From: Incurvaria masculella
Taxonomy: Eukaryota > Arthropoda > Insecta > Lepidoptera > Incurvariidae
Assembly (NCBI GenBank): GCA_946894095.1
Contig: OX335656.1
Coordinates: forward strand, 3,177,001-3,241,000
DNA: 64,000 nt
Direction: 5' to 3'
Shown: in pieces, positions 11,186 to 21,840 of the stretch
Position numbering within the stretch: the first letter of the stretch is position 1
How the letters are laid out: each line of letters opens with the position of its first letter
Program-made: the position numbers and the translations under genes
Notes under the pieces: model-generated
What the model was told of the DNA's origin: nothing
The model's input: the letters and a program-made list of their open reading frames with translations, nothing else
Databases searched by the model: none

Positions 11186-11714
11186 GTAATCACGTACGCG
11201 CATTTCGGAACGCAGCGCTCGGCCATAGTCCTCATCAATCATCCGACCGCCAACGCCGTCCACTAACGCTCGCAATTTGTGATTGAGATTTATAACGTGC
11301 CAGCCTGTATAGCGTACCTGCGCGCCATTGTTCCGGGCCAGCCTGTACACCGCTAACTGGCCAAACCGTCGGCCCAACTAATAGTTTATTTGGCTCAGTA
11401 ATAGCGTGCGGTAGCAGATGTGATCAATGGTCATGCGTCGTAAGAAGTTAATACAACTGGATATTGTGGGTACCGAATGTGCCGTGGCGAAGGTCGGTGG
11501 TAGGTCGATCGCCAGGTGGCATCAGTTAAACAAACTCTCATAAAATCTAACCTTGGGCACCTGGCATCTTTCGGTATGATTTGACCTAACCTAACGTAAG
11601 CTAACGTAATAAGTGACGAAATAAAGAAAAAACTACGAAAAAACTACCGGGGCGGTTTTGATAGTGGCACATTTTCGGTAGAAAAATACACCTCGAGGAA
11701 GTACGTGCCTTCCT
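11186..11714. other. unassigned DNA
   Basis: GC-balanced sequence at 11190-11400. GCCAGGTGGCATC at 11512 and GCACCTGGCATC at 11560 form a loose pair about 45 bp apart, and a short CCTAACCTAACG run follows at 11583. No gene seen. Confidence 0.35.
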
Positions 11715-12169
11715 GTTCCGTACTGCCTGTTCCAAGTGGTTGCGTTATCTAGATTGGCTATATAAAATAGATGTTGGAATGTACCTGCTGATGAATGTAT
11801 TGATTTTCTAGAAACATTGATACCTATTCATTATGCAACAATAACCAATCGATTTTTTTAATTAAATACTTAAATATACCTAAATTTATATCTGTGACCT
11901 AAATCGCCTATAATTTTGATATGCAATCAAATATTTGTTCAGTTTTTCTATTGCTAACAAAGTATGTACTGATACTTTCATGCTTCGTCATTTGCATACA
12001 TTTACCTTATAATATATATTTTTTGTCACCAAATCTACTTTTTCAGGCGCATTATCTACTTAACGCAACCACTTGGAACAGGCAGACTGACACATTTAGC
12101 TTCAGAGGGTTGGACTTTATCCTGTGAAGCCATTTATGTTATCGTTACCATTTTTGTCGCGACCTCCTA
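11715..12169 (-). mobile_element. TIR-P element, copy 1 (one end lost)
   Basis: Aligns along its length with the reverse complement of 44172-44731: TTCCAAGTGGTTGCGTTA, TTGATACCTATT, ACTGATACTTTCATGCTTCGT and the terminus TTTTTGTCGCGACCTCCTAG. The terminus at 12169 is intact; the other end is lost or replaced near 11715. It encodes nothing. Confidence 0.7.
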
Positions 12170-12396
12170 GTCTAGTAGGCCCCCTTGATGGTAGGGTGAA
12201 ACCCGCCCGGTACCATAGCGTTGAATGAAATATGATCGAAACGGCAATGTAAAATTCTCCGTGTTTTCCATACAGTTCAATGCGACCGAGCAATAAAAGG
12301 TCCCGGCTTATCACCTAGTTCCCGAGTGGTGTAATGGCTAATATCATGACAGTAGGTGTGGCAATAGCCATCCCTGTCAAGTTGCATTAAAAAAGG
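12170..12396 (+). mobile_element. SINE body fragment, 5S-type
   Basis: Starts within the body (GGTAGGGTGAAACCCGCCCGG) and runs to the tail (CCCTGTCAAGTTGCATTAAAAAAG). Bases CGAGCAATAAAAGG and TTCCCGAGTGGTGT match the body subtype carried by SINE-5S rather than SINE-t. The head is missing; the fragment directly abuts the TIR-P terminus. Confidence 0.8.
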
Positions 12397-12477
12397 GACC
12401 ATTTTTTATTTCCGAGAACAGGATAAACAGCCTCGGAGCGTCTATAACATATCTTTTGTAACACTGGACAACCTATT

Positions 12478-12665
12478 TCATTTAATTTATTCAAACTTTT
12501 TGGTAGTCAAACTACACTAAGTTACGTCAAAAATATCCGCGGATTCGATCAACCCAGTAAGGGTTATATCACCCGGCGATAAACGCGCAAAGAAACTTCA
12601 CCGGTTTACATAAAATATTTTTCCATCCTCAATTTTACACACACGGATCTAAATGCTACTGCCAA
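12478..12665 (+). repeat. Rep-L, copy 1
   Basis: ATTTCATTT... then TTTTTGGTAGTCAAACTACA, ATCCGCGGATTCGATCAACC and AAAGAAACTTCACCGG, ending in GGATCTAAATGCTAC. The same order is found at 49130 and 49340. It looks like the 3' region of an interspersed element; no coding part is attached. Confidence 0.65.
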
Positions 12666-13204
12666 ACAATTCCTTGGTAGAACAGATTAAGGCAAAGAAC
12701 AAAGAACAATAGAAACAGCAACCCGCAGATTAAATTACTTACAACTAACAATGTTACTAATGAAATAATATAAATGAATGAATGTAATTTATAGCATTAC
12801 AAGTATTCTCTGGTGTAAAAGCCGTCGTTAAATTAACCTATTTTGCTGTGTTATCTAGCTACTCGAACGCCATCGAAGTACATATTAGTTTTGTGTCGCA
12901 TAGTCCAAAAATGCCCGCCTCGCCATTAGTATGCATGCTTGAAAAGCTGTTACAACAATCCCATCCTCCGTATGATCGTTCCGGCGCCAATTCGCTCCGG
13001 TTAGCGAGAAAAGAAACACTGGAGTGGTGTCATGCCAGGCCATGCATAGAAAAATAAAATTGTATAATATATTGTAAATGACAGTTCCGTGTTCCAAGAG
13101 AATCTCACCTGAGTCGGTTGTTTTATGGAATAAGTTTTTTGATAATACCAAATAAAGTTATGGTTCCCCATTTTATGTATTTGAACTGAGCTACGCCACC
13201 CACA
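12666..13204. other. unassigned AT-rich DNA
   Basis: No family match and no convincing frame. Frames at 12848-13057 and 12885-13151 overlap on opposite strands and look accidental. Confidence 0.35.
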
Positions 13205-13395
13205 AGCACGCCACGACGTGACAAGTGGTCATCGAAACTCATTCGTGTGGCGCCAGTGTAGCCACGAGTTAGTAAAAACGTTCTTACTGTAGTCGGCTCG
13301 TTTACGATTTCGGGACGGGCAACATCGAATGTTCGTTACATGAAATAACGTCCTGTGAAGTTCTTATGCGTTGTCGGAACCCGAGAACCAAAATT
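13205..13395 (+). repeat. Rep-E, copy 1
   Basis: Shares CATCGAATGTTCGTT, CGTCCTGT-AAGTTCTTA and GTTGGAAC-CGAGAAC with the reverse strand of 55862-56050, and partly with 37803-37885. Function and class unknown. Confidence 0.5.
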
Positions 13396-14104
13396 AAATT
13401 TATTTTGTGCCCTTATGGGTGTTACAATGTTACATATACAACTTTTTGGTATTTCCACAAGTTTTCCAGCTATGGTGTACAAATGTTAAATATGGATACA
13501 CATTTATACACAAACAAGATTAAACATATATAACTGATTTGAGTGTTCTGTGGGTGTTTAAACAATTTTTTACTCGTTCAAATTGTCAGCAGTTTGGAAT
13601 CCGCTTCTGGCTCATCTGAGACGTAGCAAATCCGACTCCCCTAACAAGCATTCCAGAACGCAGCCGCAACAAGTTTGCTGCCTACCCACAGCCACTCATA
13701 CAATCTTCGCAGCCGCTCGCGTGTGACAGACAGTGGTCTGTCAATCGTGCGCCCAGCCGCACTTATTATTAACTTTATTCATTCATTCATTTCAACATCA
13801 GTAGTTAACGTATTCGTAAATGAACTCACTCACCGGCACCAATAGTATATATGTATTGTATTGTATTTATTTAGCATAACACAAAGTAACACACATATAA
13901 CAAAACATTGTCATTGGTGATCGTTAATATTACTTGTCAATATTTTCATTAGCAAAAAAATCAATCATTTAACATTCTAACAATAACATCAAATAAAAAT
14001 AAAAATAACAATAGTCAAGTTGGTCACAATGATCAAATCAAATAAACTAAACTATGGAAAAATCATTAAAGTCGACATATATACACATTGGACGGATATT
14101 ATTC
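13396..14104. other. AT-rich DNA, LINE-3'-end-like
   Basis: 13850-14050 (TATTGTATTGTATTTATTTA followed by long A-rich stretches) resembles the 3' untranslated end of a LINE read on the minus strand, but no coding part is present. 13600-13760 is GC-richer and unassigned. Confidence 0.35.
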
Positions 14105-14410
14105 TGTCAAGTGGTCAGTGATATGACACTGTCCACCGGGGGTGCCTTTCCTAAAATCTACAAAATGTGATTATTCAAACGTATTTCTTACAAGTTTGAT
14201 AGCTCTTCGATAGTCCGCAGATCCGCTGACACGGCGCCTCGCTGGGCGTGGTTTCGCGAGGTGAGATGGATTTGGCTTTACTGAGTACCTTCGGTCTCTC
14301 AGCACAGTTACCCTATCCGCTGGCATGGCGCCTCGTTGACTTTGGTTTCGCCAAAAAGACTATGGTCTCTCAGCACAGCCACCCATACCGGTTTTTCTGT
14401 TAAAAATTTA
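14105..14410 (+). repeat. diverged tandem duplication of about 100 bp
   Basis: Two successive blocks share CCGCTGRCAYGGCGCCTCG, TGGTTTCGC and GGTCTCTCAGCACAG, at 14223-14315 and 14318-14390. Differences between blocks show an old duplication. Confidence 0.6.
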
Positions 14411-14426
14411 ACGTAAAATATAAATT

Positions 14427-14725
14427 ACTAGCTGAGGTAGTATAGCTCCGCTCGGTCCTCTTCGGGTGGCCACCGCCGCGGCGCCGTCACGGCCCTCGTC
14501 GCGCTATATTTCGTTTTCGCTCCGCGCCCTCTGATTTTTTTTTCTTTTTGTTCGGCTCCTAAGGGTCGTTACCTGATGTTCAATAGCTTAAAGCCTTCCT
14601 CAAGAATTAGGCTATCGAATGTCTATATTTTTTCAAACCTGACTGGTAGTTCCAGAGATTAGCGCGTTCAAACAAACAAAAAAACAAAGAAACAAACTCT
14701 TCAGCTTTATTATATTAGTATAGTA
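14427..14725 (+). mobile_element. Rep-W element, full copy
   Basis: Head ACTAGCTGAGGTAGTATAGC with a CTCCGCTCGG segment, a central TCGGCTCCTAAGGGTCGT, and a tail with TTCAGCTTTATTATATTAGT. The same order is in 16500-16735. Ending in a TATTAGTATAG-type motif rather than poly-A, it could be Helitron-like or a LINE-derived element; the sequence does not decide. Confidence 0.6.
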
Positions 14726-15056
14726 TTTAAGTATTTATATTATATTAGCAATTTTTTTTTTTATTAACATCTGGCTGATGCTATGCATATTTGATATCTT
14801 TTTTCTGTTATATTTTTTGTGACATTTTTCATTAGCTTTTATTTCATTTGTGTTCTTATGTTGACGCTGTTTTTAGTTTTTGTCTTATTTGTATCCCTTG
14901 GTTTTTACATCAAGTTCTTCTGTTATTTTTTTCTATTTCTATGATTACTTCTTATTTTTTCATTGTATTATTTTAACGGAATCTTTGCTGGGGTTAAGTT
15001 TTCGTAGCTGTAATTTTTTTTTGTAATACTGTGTTATTCCTTAATAAATAAAAAAC
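14726..15056. other. T-rich DNA
   Basis: Mostly T-runs with short mixed segments. No feature recognised. Confidence 0.4.
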
Positions 15057-15333
15057 ACCGGCCAAGTGCGAGTCGGATTCGCACACGAAGGGTTCCGTAC
15101 CATCGTACAAGATTAAACACAAAAAAAAAATCACGTTTTTTGTATGGGACCTCCCTTTAATTTTTATTATATTATTTTAATTTTTTTTATACACACTCTG
15201 TGAAAATTTCAGCTGCCTACCTATTACGGTTCATGAGATACAGCCCTCTGACAGACGGACGGACGGACGGACGGACAGCGGAGGGTTAGTAATAGGGTTC
15301 CGTTTTCACCCTTTGGGTACGGAACCCTAAAAA
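15057..15333 (-). mobile_element. CCGT element, copy 1
   Basis: On the minus strand the element runs AGGGTTCCGTACCC, CCGT microsatellite core, TGTCAGAGGGCTGTATCTCA, CTGAAATTTTCACAGAGTG and ends GATTCGCACTTGGCCGG. Eight copies occur in the window. Near the 3' end GTGCGAATCCGACTCGCAC forms a hairpin, and the GGTTCCGTACC motif near the start recurs inverted 36 bp from the end. Confidence 0.85.
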
Positions 15334-15610
15334 CGTAAAAGTGGCCAGGCCGCCGCCCCCATACAAACGAATATCACTCGCCGCTTCAGTCCTTCCCTGC
15401 TCGCTGGCTCCAGCCCACCGTGATGCTATTATCCGCTATCCGGGCCCGCCGGCAGCAGACGAATAAATATTCATGGGAATAATTTGACAGATTCCCTTAA
15501 TGGCAGCCGCCGCCGAAAAGTGGGGATCTATTTAGTCGTGTTCTGTGCCGTGCCGTACTATCAATACTGTCAGCGGGGATTTTGTACGCTGCTGCAGTAT
15601 TAGATGGGTG
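15334..15610. other. unassigned DNA
   Basis: Moderately GC-rich, no repeat match, contains AATAAATATTCATGGGAATA. Possibly unique noncoding DNA. Confidence 0.35.
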
Positions 15611-16012
15611 TTTTTTTTTTATGCGACCTGACATGAATGGCTAATACCACACAACTACCGTTATGATATTAGCCCAATACACCTCATTCCCGAAGGAATT
15701 TGGTGTCATGCCAGGACCTTCCCTTAATGAGCACGGCTACATTGAACTGGATGGAAAACACGGACAACATTGCCGCTTCGACCATCTTTTCATCCAATGC
15801 GATGGTACCAACCCGGGCGGGCTTAAACCCTACCACCTAGTAGGGCAAGGGGACCTACAGTTTTACATGGATTCCGAACCATGGAGCAGCTCGCATTCGT
15901 GACGAAATGCACTTATCGAACTCGGAAAGAGAATGACAGTGGTGCATGTCGGTATCGAACCCAGGCCTCTGGTACGCTAGGCCAGTCCCCGCGCCACTAG
16001 GCTACGAGCCGC
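15611..16012 (-). mobile_element. SINE-t, full length
   Basis: Read on the minus strand: head GGCTCGTAGCCTAGTGGCGC with B box GGGTTCGATACC, linker with ATGCGAGCTGCTCC, body and ATGTCAGGTCGCAT tail plus A-run. Both pol III boxes are close to consensus, so this looks like a young copy. Possible imperfect target duplication AGATGGGTG (15602) / AGATGAGTT (16017). The plus-strand frame 15663-15902 is the recurring antisense frame of the body. Confidence 0.9.
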
Positions 16013-16499
16013 TCAAAGATGAGTTCTGATGAGTTCTCCTCCTTCCTGCTCTTCCCTCACTATGTCACCTCCCATTCTCCCTCCCATTCTCCCTCCCCCG
16101 CACCCCCCCCCCCGCCGCTAATAAGACCGCAAAGAGGAACCTCACCCCCCGCGGTCCCACGTCATCATTCCGCGGCCGGCCCTCTCGGCGGTGCGCCGCG
16201 CCGCGAAATGCCCGGGAAAATGACGATGTTGATGGCCGCCGTGAAAAATGACCCGATCCGTCATCGCGTACTCCGACGCCTCCGTCGGGTTATTGGGCCG
16301 TGCACGCGCGGCGGCGGCGGGATGCGAGGCAAAAGTTATTAAAGAAATATCCTTATTGCGCGAAACGAGCAATACAATTTGGAGTGAAGCGCGCACGGGA
16401 AAATGGCTTTATCGAGGGGCAATATTTTGTAAAGGGTGTTAGAAGCATACCTATACATTTACCTGCTAGCAATTTTCATAGCGCTCTCTCTAAATTCAT
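16013..16499. other. GC-rich block with C-tract
   Basis: Begins with repeated CTCCCATTCTCCCT and a C-run at about 16099-16113; the rest to 16340 is GC-rich with several overlapping frames on both strands, none with a motif. It may be a regulatory island; nothing proves it. Confidence 0.35.
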
Positions 16500-16735
16500 A
16501 ACTAGCTGGAGCTCCAGGCTCCGCCCGGGTAAATTTAGACGCGTTTCTCTTTCGCTTGGCGATATTTCTTTTTTTTTTCTTTTCGATCAGCTCCTAAGGG
16601 TCGTAGCGTGATGTTAAATGTAACATCACCTCATCTTCCTCAATGATTGGGCTCTCAAATGCAAAAAGTTTTTTTTTATTATTATGGTCAAACATACAAA
16701 CTATTAAGATTTATTATATTATACTAGTTGTATGG
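16500..16735 (+). mobile_element. Rep-W element, second long copy
   Basis: ACTAGCTGGAGCTCCAGGC head, GCTCCGCCCGGGT, TCAGCTCCTAAGGGTCGTA, and tail TTATTATATTATACTAG. It is a diverged relative of 14427-14725 in the same order. Confidence 0.6.
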
Positions 16736-16980
16736 ATTATTGTTCAGATAAATAAATTGAGTGACCCTTTCATGAACGGAGACTGATTGGGGCTCTTAAA
16801 ATGGAAGACATGTCATCTTCACTATCACTAACTCTAGCACGTAGCACCTGTAATCTTAAAGCCTGTATAAAATATTGTAGTTATGTATGTCTAGAAGGCG
16901 AAATAATCATGATACTATAATATTCATCCTCATAATGTCCATCGTCTTTTGTCCATTTGTTTTTCTGTCCGTACATTTAC
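16736..16980. other. unassigned AT-rich DNA
   Basis: Nothing recognised. Confidence 0.35.
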
Positions 16981-17087
16981 AACTTTAAAATCACTTACCC
17001 AATATTTATGCGGTCCGTATACATATGTTAACAATCATTACATATGTATACGGACCGCATAAATATTGGGTCAGTGGTTTTAAAGTT
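16981..17087. repeat. near-perfect palindrome, 48 bp arms
   Basis: Arms 16981-17028 and 17040-17087 are complementary with about two mismatches, around an 11-base loop. The core is ATTTATGCGGTCCGTATACA. No target duplication seen. Could be a miniature palindromic transposon or a hairpin RNA source. Confidence 0.85.
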
Positions 17088-17221
17088 AATCGTCAATCGT
17101 GGCCTTCTTACCATCTCATGGAGTTAAATGTGACAGAAATTGGGGAACATTTTACTTGTTTTTCGTCCGACTTTAACGTGCTAGGAATCGCGGGCACCTG
17201 CAAGCATATTCTATGATATCT

Positions 17222-17550
17222 TCCAAATCTGCTTATTTTCGCTGGTACTATGACATTTCTAACCAGCGCCATCTCCCGTCACTGCCAGAAGTCTGCTTCT
17301 GCTTCTTCACTTCACTGCTTCTTCACTGCTTCAACTAAGCTTGATTCCAAATTTGGCCTAGGTAGGCGTGATAAAAAACGTTACATGTTCACTATAATTT
17401 AAGCATTGTCATTGTAAATAAAAATATCATTGAACAACAATTGGTTTATATTTAATATATACTGATATGTGATTTGCAACGCCACCTGTGGACTTTTATC
17501 AACCCTATTTAACGCTGGTATGAGCTATCTATACCCTCCTCTCTAATCTA
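17222..17550 (+). repeat. Rep-K, uninterrupted copy
   Basis: Contains CTGCTTATTTTCGCTG, ACCAGCGCCATCTCCCGTCA, AACTAAGCTTGATTCCAAAT and, later, GCAACGCCACCTGTGGAC. A second copy at 39476-40185 carries the same order but is split by a SINE-5S, so this copy acts as the empty site. Confidence 0.75.
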
Positions 17551-17812
17551 TGGTTAAGGTGACGCGTCGGGCAAATATATTTCGCTGGCCGAATGAAGCC
17601 CGTCCGAGAGTGATGGATGGGGAATGTTGTGCCCTGAAATTCGCAAATAAATCCCCTTTGTATATTTATATGTTCGCGTTGGTTTTTATTGCGGGAGATG
17701 ACGCGAGTCACGCGCTTTTGTGTCGCCTTCACGCGCCGCGAGCGTGGAATACAATCTGTTACTCTGTGCGGAGAGAGAACCGTCGTGCCGCAAAAGGGAA
17801 CAATCATTATGA
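17551..17812. other. unassigned DNA
   Basis: GC-balanced stretch without repeat match; frames on both strands run into the adjoining CCGT element and are not credible. Confidence 0.35.
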
Positions 17813-18148
17813 TTTTTAGGGTTCTGTACCCAAGGGGTGCCAGCGGAACTCTATTACTAAGCCTCCGCTGTCCGTCCGTCCGTCCGTCCGTCCGTCCGTC
17901 CGCCTGTCCATCGGTCCGTCTGTCCGTCCGTCCGTCCGTCCGTCCGTCTGTCACAGGGCTGTATCTCACGAACCGTAATAGTTGGCAGCTGAAATTTTCA
18001 CAGAGTATGTATTTATTTTGCCGCTATAACAACAAATGGGTAAAATTTAAAAATAATAATAAAAACGTGATTTTTGTTGTTGTTAAATCTTGTACGACGA
18101 TACGGAACCCTTCGTGTGCGAATCCGACTCGCACTTTACCGGTTTTTA
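17813..18148 (+). mobile_element. CCGT element, copy 2 (expanded core)
   Basis: Starts TTTTTAGGGTTCTGTACCC and ends CGCACTTTACCGGTTTTT. The CCGT core (17871-17950) is the longest among the eight copies and is interrupted by CCTGTCCATCGGT. The open frame 17529-17969 on the minus strand is only this tetranucleotide repeat read as amino acids. Confidence 0.85.
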
Positions 18149-18269
18149 CATGGCAACCCACTGCGGTCCATTTGACAGGTGGCTGCAGTTGGCATCAAAT
18201 TTGTTTTCGTGTTTTTGCAATAATGATTGATGAGGCGCATGCCTAATTTTTTAATTTAACGTCAAAGTA

Positions 18270-18440
18270 AAGGAATGAATGAATGAATGAATTAATGAAT
18301 GAATGAATAAATAAATTATTTATTGTGCATAAACAAAAATACAATTACAAAGAAAACATACAGCAAAACAACAATACTGCACAAAGGCGGACTTATCACT
18401 AAGAGTGATTTCTTCCAGTCAACTCTTGGGGTGATGAGGA
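18270..18440 (-). repeat. (GAAT)n tract and LINE 3' UTR-like segment
   Basis: GAAT repeats at 18275-18310 lead into TTATTGTGCATAAACAAAAA and AAGGCGGACTTATCAC. The latter, read on the minus strand, resembles the 3' untranslated end of LINEs widespread in moths (from memory). No coding sequence follows. Confidence 0.45.
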
Positions 18441-19054
18441 AAGGCAATAGAAATATCTGTAGGTAGGTTACAACTAAGTACTTACGTACTTACAACGTAA
18501 GTGACAACTTAATCTATTTAAATTTAGTTTTCATTTCCAGCCGATTCACTTCCTTGTACCGTTCACGCCACACTAAGATCTAAAAATAAAATATTGAAGA
18601 ATAGCCATTTCTTTGTAAGGTCTGAGCACATCGCTCGGTAGGTCAGGGGAGGGGAGGGGAGGGTCAAAAAGTCCGAATTAAATTTGACAGCTCACTTGCC
18701 GTCGCCTTAAATACGTTGACGTTTCCGTTTACGCCGACTCCGTGGAAGTCCGGATTTTCATACCAATCGTAAGTCCTAGTTTATTTTCAACAGCTTGAAG
18801 AAGTAAAACCACAGAATAAGTAGTAAAAACTTGTATGAGGTGTGACGTTTTTACGTAACTTCGAAATTCCGTAAACGCCAATTTAGGTGAGAACTTGGAC
18901 CGACCAATTATATTCGAAGCGTAAACTACCTTGAACCGAAACGTGAAATAACATATCGCACTGACTACCTGAGTTTGTTTGAAAAAGAACTTCTATATCG
19001 ATTGCCTTTTGTCATAGAATATTCTCATTTGTATCAGTCCAGTAATTAAAGTGG
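18441..19054. other. unassigned DNA with a G-quadruplex motif
   Basis: GGGGAGGGGAGGGGAGGG at about 18650-18667 meets the pattern for a G-quadruplex. The rest is unassigned. Confidence 0.4.
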
Positions 19055-19196
19055 TCGTCGTCCCACCATTTTGAATGCAGTGGTTCCGTGGCGCTGCGGG
19101 CCGACTGAAGGAAAATTGGAGAGGCGTATGTCCAGCAGTAGACGCAAACATGCTGACTGACTGACTGACTGAATGACTGACTGACTGACTGATAGT
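19055..19196 (+). pseudogene. RTE-like LINE 3' end with (TGAC)n tail
   Basis: One frame from about 19080 reads WFRGAAGRLKENWRGVCPAV then DANMLTD and a stop, matching the longer minus-strand fragment at 50541-50887 (WFRTAEGREDCSKNWIGVCP and DANTLTD). The stop is followed by TGAC repeats (19150-19191), consistent with the short-repeat 3' tails of RTE-clade LINEs. Only the last few dozen codons remain. Confidence 0.65.
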
Positions 19197-20359
19197 CATC
19201 ATCAATGAAATATCCGCGATTTTCATAAAAGTAATTATGTACTCATAAAAACACACGTTTCCTGCGAATATAACGTCATTCGAAACCATGTCGCATCACG
19301 TGGACGCACTCATTAACAGGAAATGTATTGACATTTTGTTACTACAGCCAATTAAGTATTTCCCTCATGGACGCTGTTGCTGCCATTATAATGACGTTCG
19401 CTTTGCGATCACGATCGGTCATTGTCGTTGGGTCAAAAATTATGAATATGCGTTCGGAATTCGAATTTCGAAATTCCGTCCATCTATTACGAGCTGTCAA
19501 ACGCTGTATGTAGTATTTCAATCGTATATTAAATCATGTATTGTATAATAATGCTAACTGAGGTAGTGTGGTGGGTCGCAGGCGCTTTGCTGGTTGTATT
19601 CTGTGGTTGTTTTCTTACCTAGGTTAACACCAGCCCAGTACTTGATGAAACAGATGGATGCGTTCTCTTTTACGGTTTTTGTTTTATTAAGTCTTGTGTA
19701 TTCCACCGCCAATTAACGACACGAGCCGACTCGGCATTCTTCAGCATCCACGACACTTTACTTATTACAGATCATCTCTCCTAGCTAAAAGATAAAGCGT
19801 GGCTTTTCCTTTTTTCCATCCATTTCATTCAAAACCACACCTTCTATTGTGGACCTAAGGTCCAAAATCACTTGCGGATTCAAACAGGATTATAAATCCG
19901 CTGTTAATGGGTTCTTAATTTAAAAATGCCCCCAATAAATTATATTCAAAGGTGAAACGTCTCTTCTTTCGCTCCCGATAGGAGTGATAGTGGCTTGCGT
20001 GGATCGCAGATATACGACGCCGCGGGAAAGAAAGATGGCGGCCACGGCACAACATTACGCTGACAAAGCGAAGACACAAATTAGAGGCGCCAATTCTGCG
20101 TCGCCATTGTCTTCGTGCTGGCCGCAAAATGAGAGAAGGCGCGTGTGCTCTGGCCGCCCCTTAATTCGTGGGGACATCATGACACGCGCTCTTAAAATAA
20201 TCAATAGCGAGCAGCAACACATTCTAACCTCAAAACCCCTCTTTCAAATACGACTATGCCAACAATTAGGGCGATATTTCAAAGCAGTTTGAAATATAAT
20301 TCTTCTTCTTGCAAAGTTCAACTTGGGGAACTTGGTTTTGTTTATTTATGCAATACTGT
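19197..20359. other. unassigned DNA
   Basis: 19550-19570 has an AACTGAGGTAGTGTGG segment resembling the Rep-W head. 19980-20160 is GC-richer with opposing frames lacking motifs. Nothing further recognised. Confidence 0.35.
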
Positions 20360-20489
20360 TTTTTTATGCAACCTAACATGAATGGCTAATATCACACTAC
20401 TACTTTTATGATATCAGCCCTATACACCGCGTTCCCGAAGGAATTAGATAAGTAATTACCTTTATGAGCACAGCTACATTGAACTTGAT
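20360..20489 (-). mobile_element. SINE 3' fragment
   Basis: Tail-side 130 bp of the shared SINE body on the minus strand (TTTTTTATGCAACCTAACAT, ATGGCTAATATCAC, TTCCCGAAGGAATT), stopping inside TGAACTTGATG. Markers are of the SINE-t type. Confidence 0.75.
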
Positions 20490-20995
20490 GAACTATATGA
20501 AAACTATTACTTCCGATAATATTATTGATGATATCGTAGAATTCTTCAAACAATTAAGGAGTATGATTTGAACTGCGTTGTTCGTTGTTGCCCTGAGTGG
20601 ATATGTAACGATTATATTATTTGGAATCTATTTACTTCCAAAAAGTTCTTAAAATGAGACGAAAAATCATATCATATGAATGAATATATTCAGGTCGCTA
20701 TACGTGGAGAAATGGTGGGATTTATTCGCTCTCTCCCGAAATGCCGAGAATTACGTAGCGTACTCAAATTGTAATTTTTTAACCTTGAGCCTATTTTATT
20801 CCGGGTTTATGCTCTCGGTGAGATCGTTCACCATGGCCCCCATCTGTATGCCGGTCTGTGCCTCAATCCTATATTAAAATGTTCCAGGCGTGCATACCTA
20901 TACGAGTGGGATAATTGCTATTATTCTGTGGGAACAAAAATATGTCTTGACTTGAATGTTACTCAATGAAACTAACGCAGTCCTGTCTCATATAT
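20490..20995. other. unassigned AT-rich DNA
   Basis: Nothing recognised. The frame at 20680-20877 shows no motif. Confidence 0.35.
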
Positions 20996-21182
20996 GTTTT
21001 ATGCAACCTGATATGGATGGCTAAGACCAGATAACTACCGTTATGATATTAGCCCAATATACCACATTCCCGAAGGAATTAGGTGCCATACCTGGACCAT
21101 TTCCTTTGTGAACACGGCGACATTGAGCTGGATGGTAAACACGGACAAATTTTCTTCGACCATCTTTTCATCCAATGCGATT
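20996..21182 (-). mobile_element. SINE 3' fragment
   Basis: Tail and body on the minus strand up to TCTTTTCATCCAATGCGA, then abruptly non-SINE sequence. SINE-t type (TTCCCGAAGGAATTAGG). Confidence 0.8.
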
Positions 21183-21339
21183 AAACCTTAAATTCGGAGA
21201 CCCTCCAACTCCGAAGGGATGTAGGGTCTCTCTCTGTTACCATGGTCTCTTTACCATGGAGAATGCTTGTCGGAGCTGCATAACGCTCTCCTTTATACCT
21301 TCGCTCAACGCGGAACAGGGAGAAAATGCACATATTCAC
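21183..21339. other. unassigned DNA
   Basis: A small inverted pair CTTTACCATGGAG / CTCTGTTACCATGG-type segment lies at about 21230-21265; nothing else. Confidence 0.3.
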
Positions 21340-21590
21340 AGGCGACATTTCAAAAATAAGAACCCACCGTACTTCTGAATCCTTCGTTTATAGGGTCGGA
21401 AAACAATGGAATGAACTCGCCTTCCGAGGTATTTCCCCCTTCAAACGCGGGTCCGCGGGCCCTTCAAACGCGGTATGAAGAAGCACCTGGCTGGCTGGTA
21501 TGGTTTTCGCAGCTCCCTTGTAAGTTCGAAACCCCATGGGCATCGTCGGGCACCTTAAGAGGATGCCGCGCTTAAATAAAAAAAAGGTGC
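21340..21590 (+). pseudogene. LINE reverse-transcriptase ORF, C-terminal scrap 2
   Basis: A frame from about 21360 reads RTHRTSESFVYRVGKQWNEL, matching the scraps near 1966 and 58410. Downstream a direct duplication of CCCTTCAAACGCGG interrupts it. TCGTCGGGCACCTTAAGAGG at about 21543 may be part of the 3' region. Dead and truncated. Confidence 0.55.
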
Positions 21591-21706
21591 CCAAATTGTA
21601 TTATTTTTAGGTGCCGCAACCCACACAGCTTAAATCAGCACTGATCTTGTCTTGGTTGCTTAAAATTGCTTTATTTTGTTGATATTGTTTTTATGTGTGC
21701 TTTTTC

Positions 21707-21840
21707 ATGCATGGATGGCCTGACATGGATGGCTAATACCACACAACTCCCGTTATGACATTATCCCAATACACCACATTCCCGAAGTAATGAGGTGCCA
21801 TGCCGGGACCCTCCTTTTACGAGCAAGGCTACTTTGAAGA
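21707..21840 (-). mobile_element. SINE 3' fragment
   Basis: Minus-strand tail and outer body (TGACATGGATGGCTAATACC through GAGCAAGGCTACTTTGAA), truncated within the body. SINE-t type apart from point changes. Confidence 0.75.

Noticed and set aside
17529..17969. 146-codon frame rich in DGRTDGRT
   Set aside because: It reads the CCGT microsatellite core of a repeat element; the same peptide appears in every copy.
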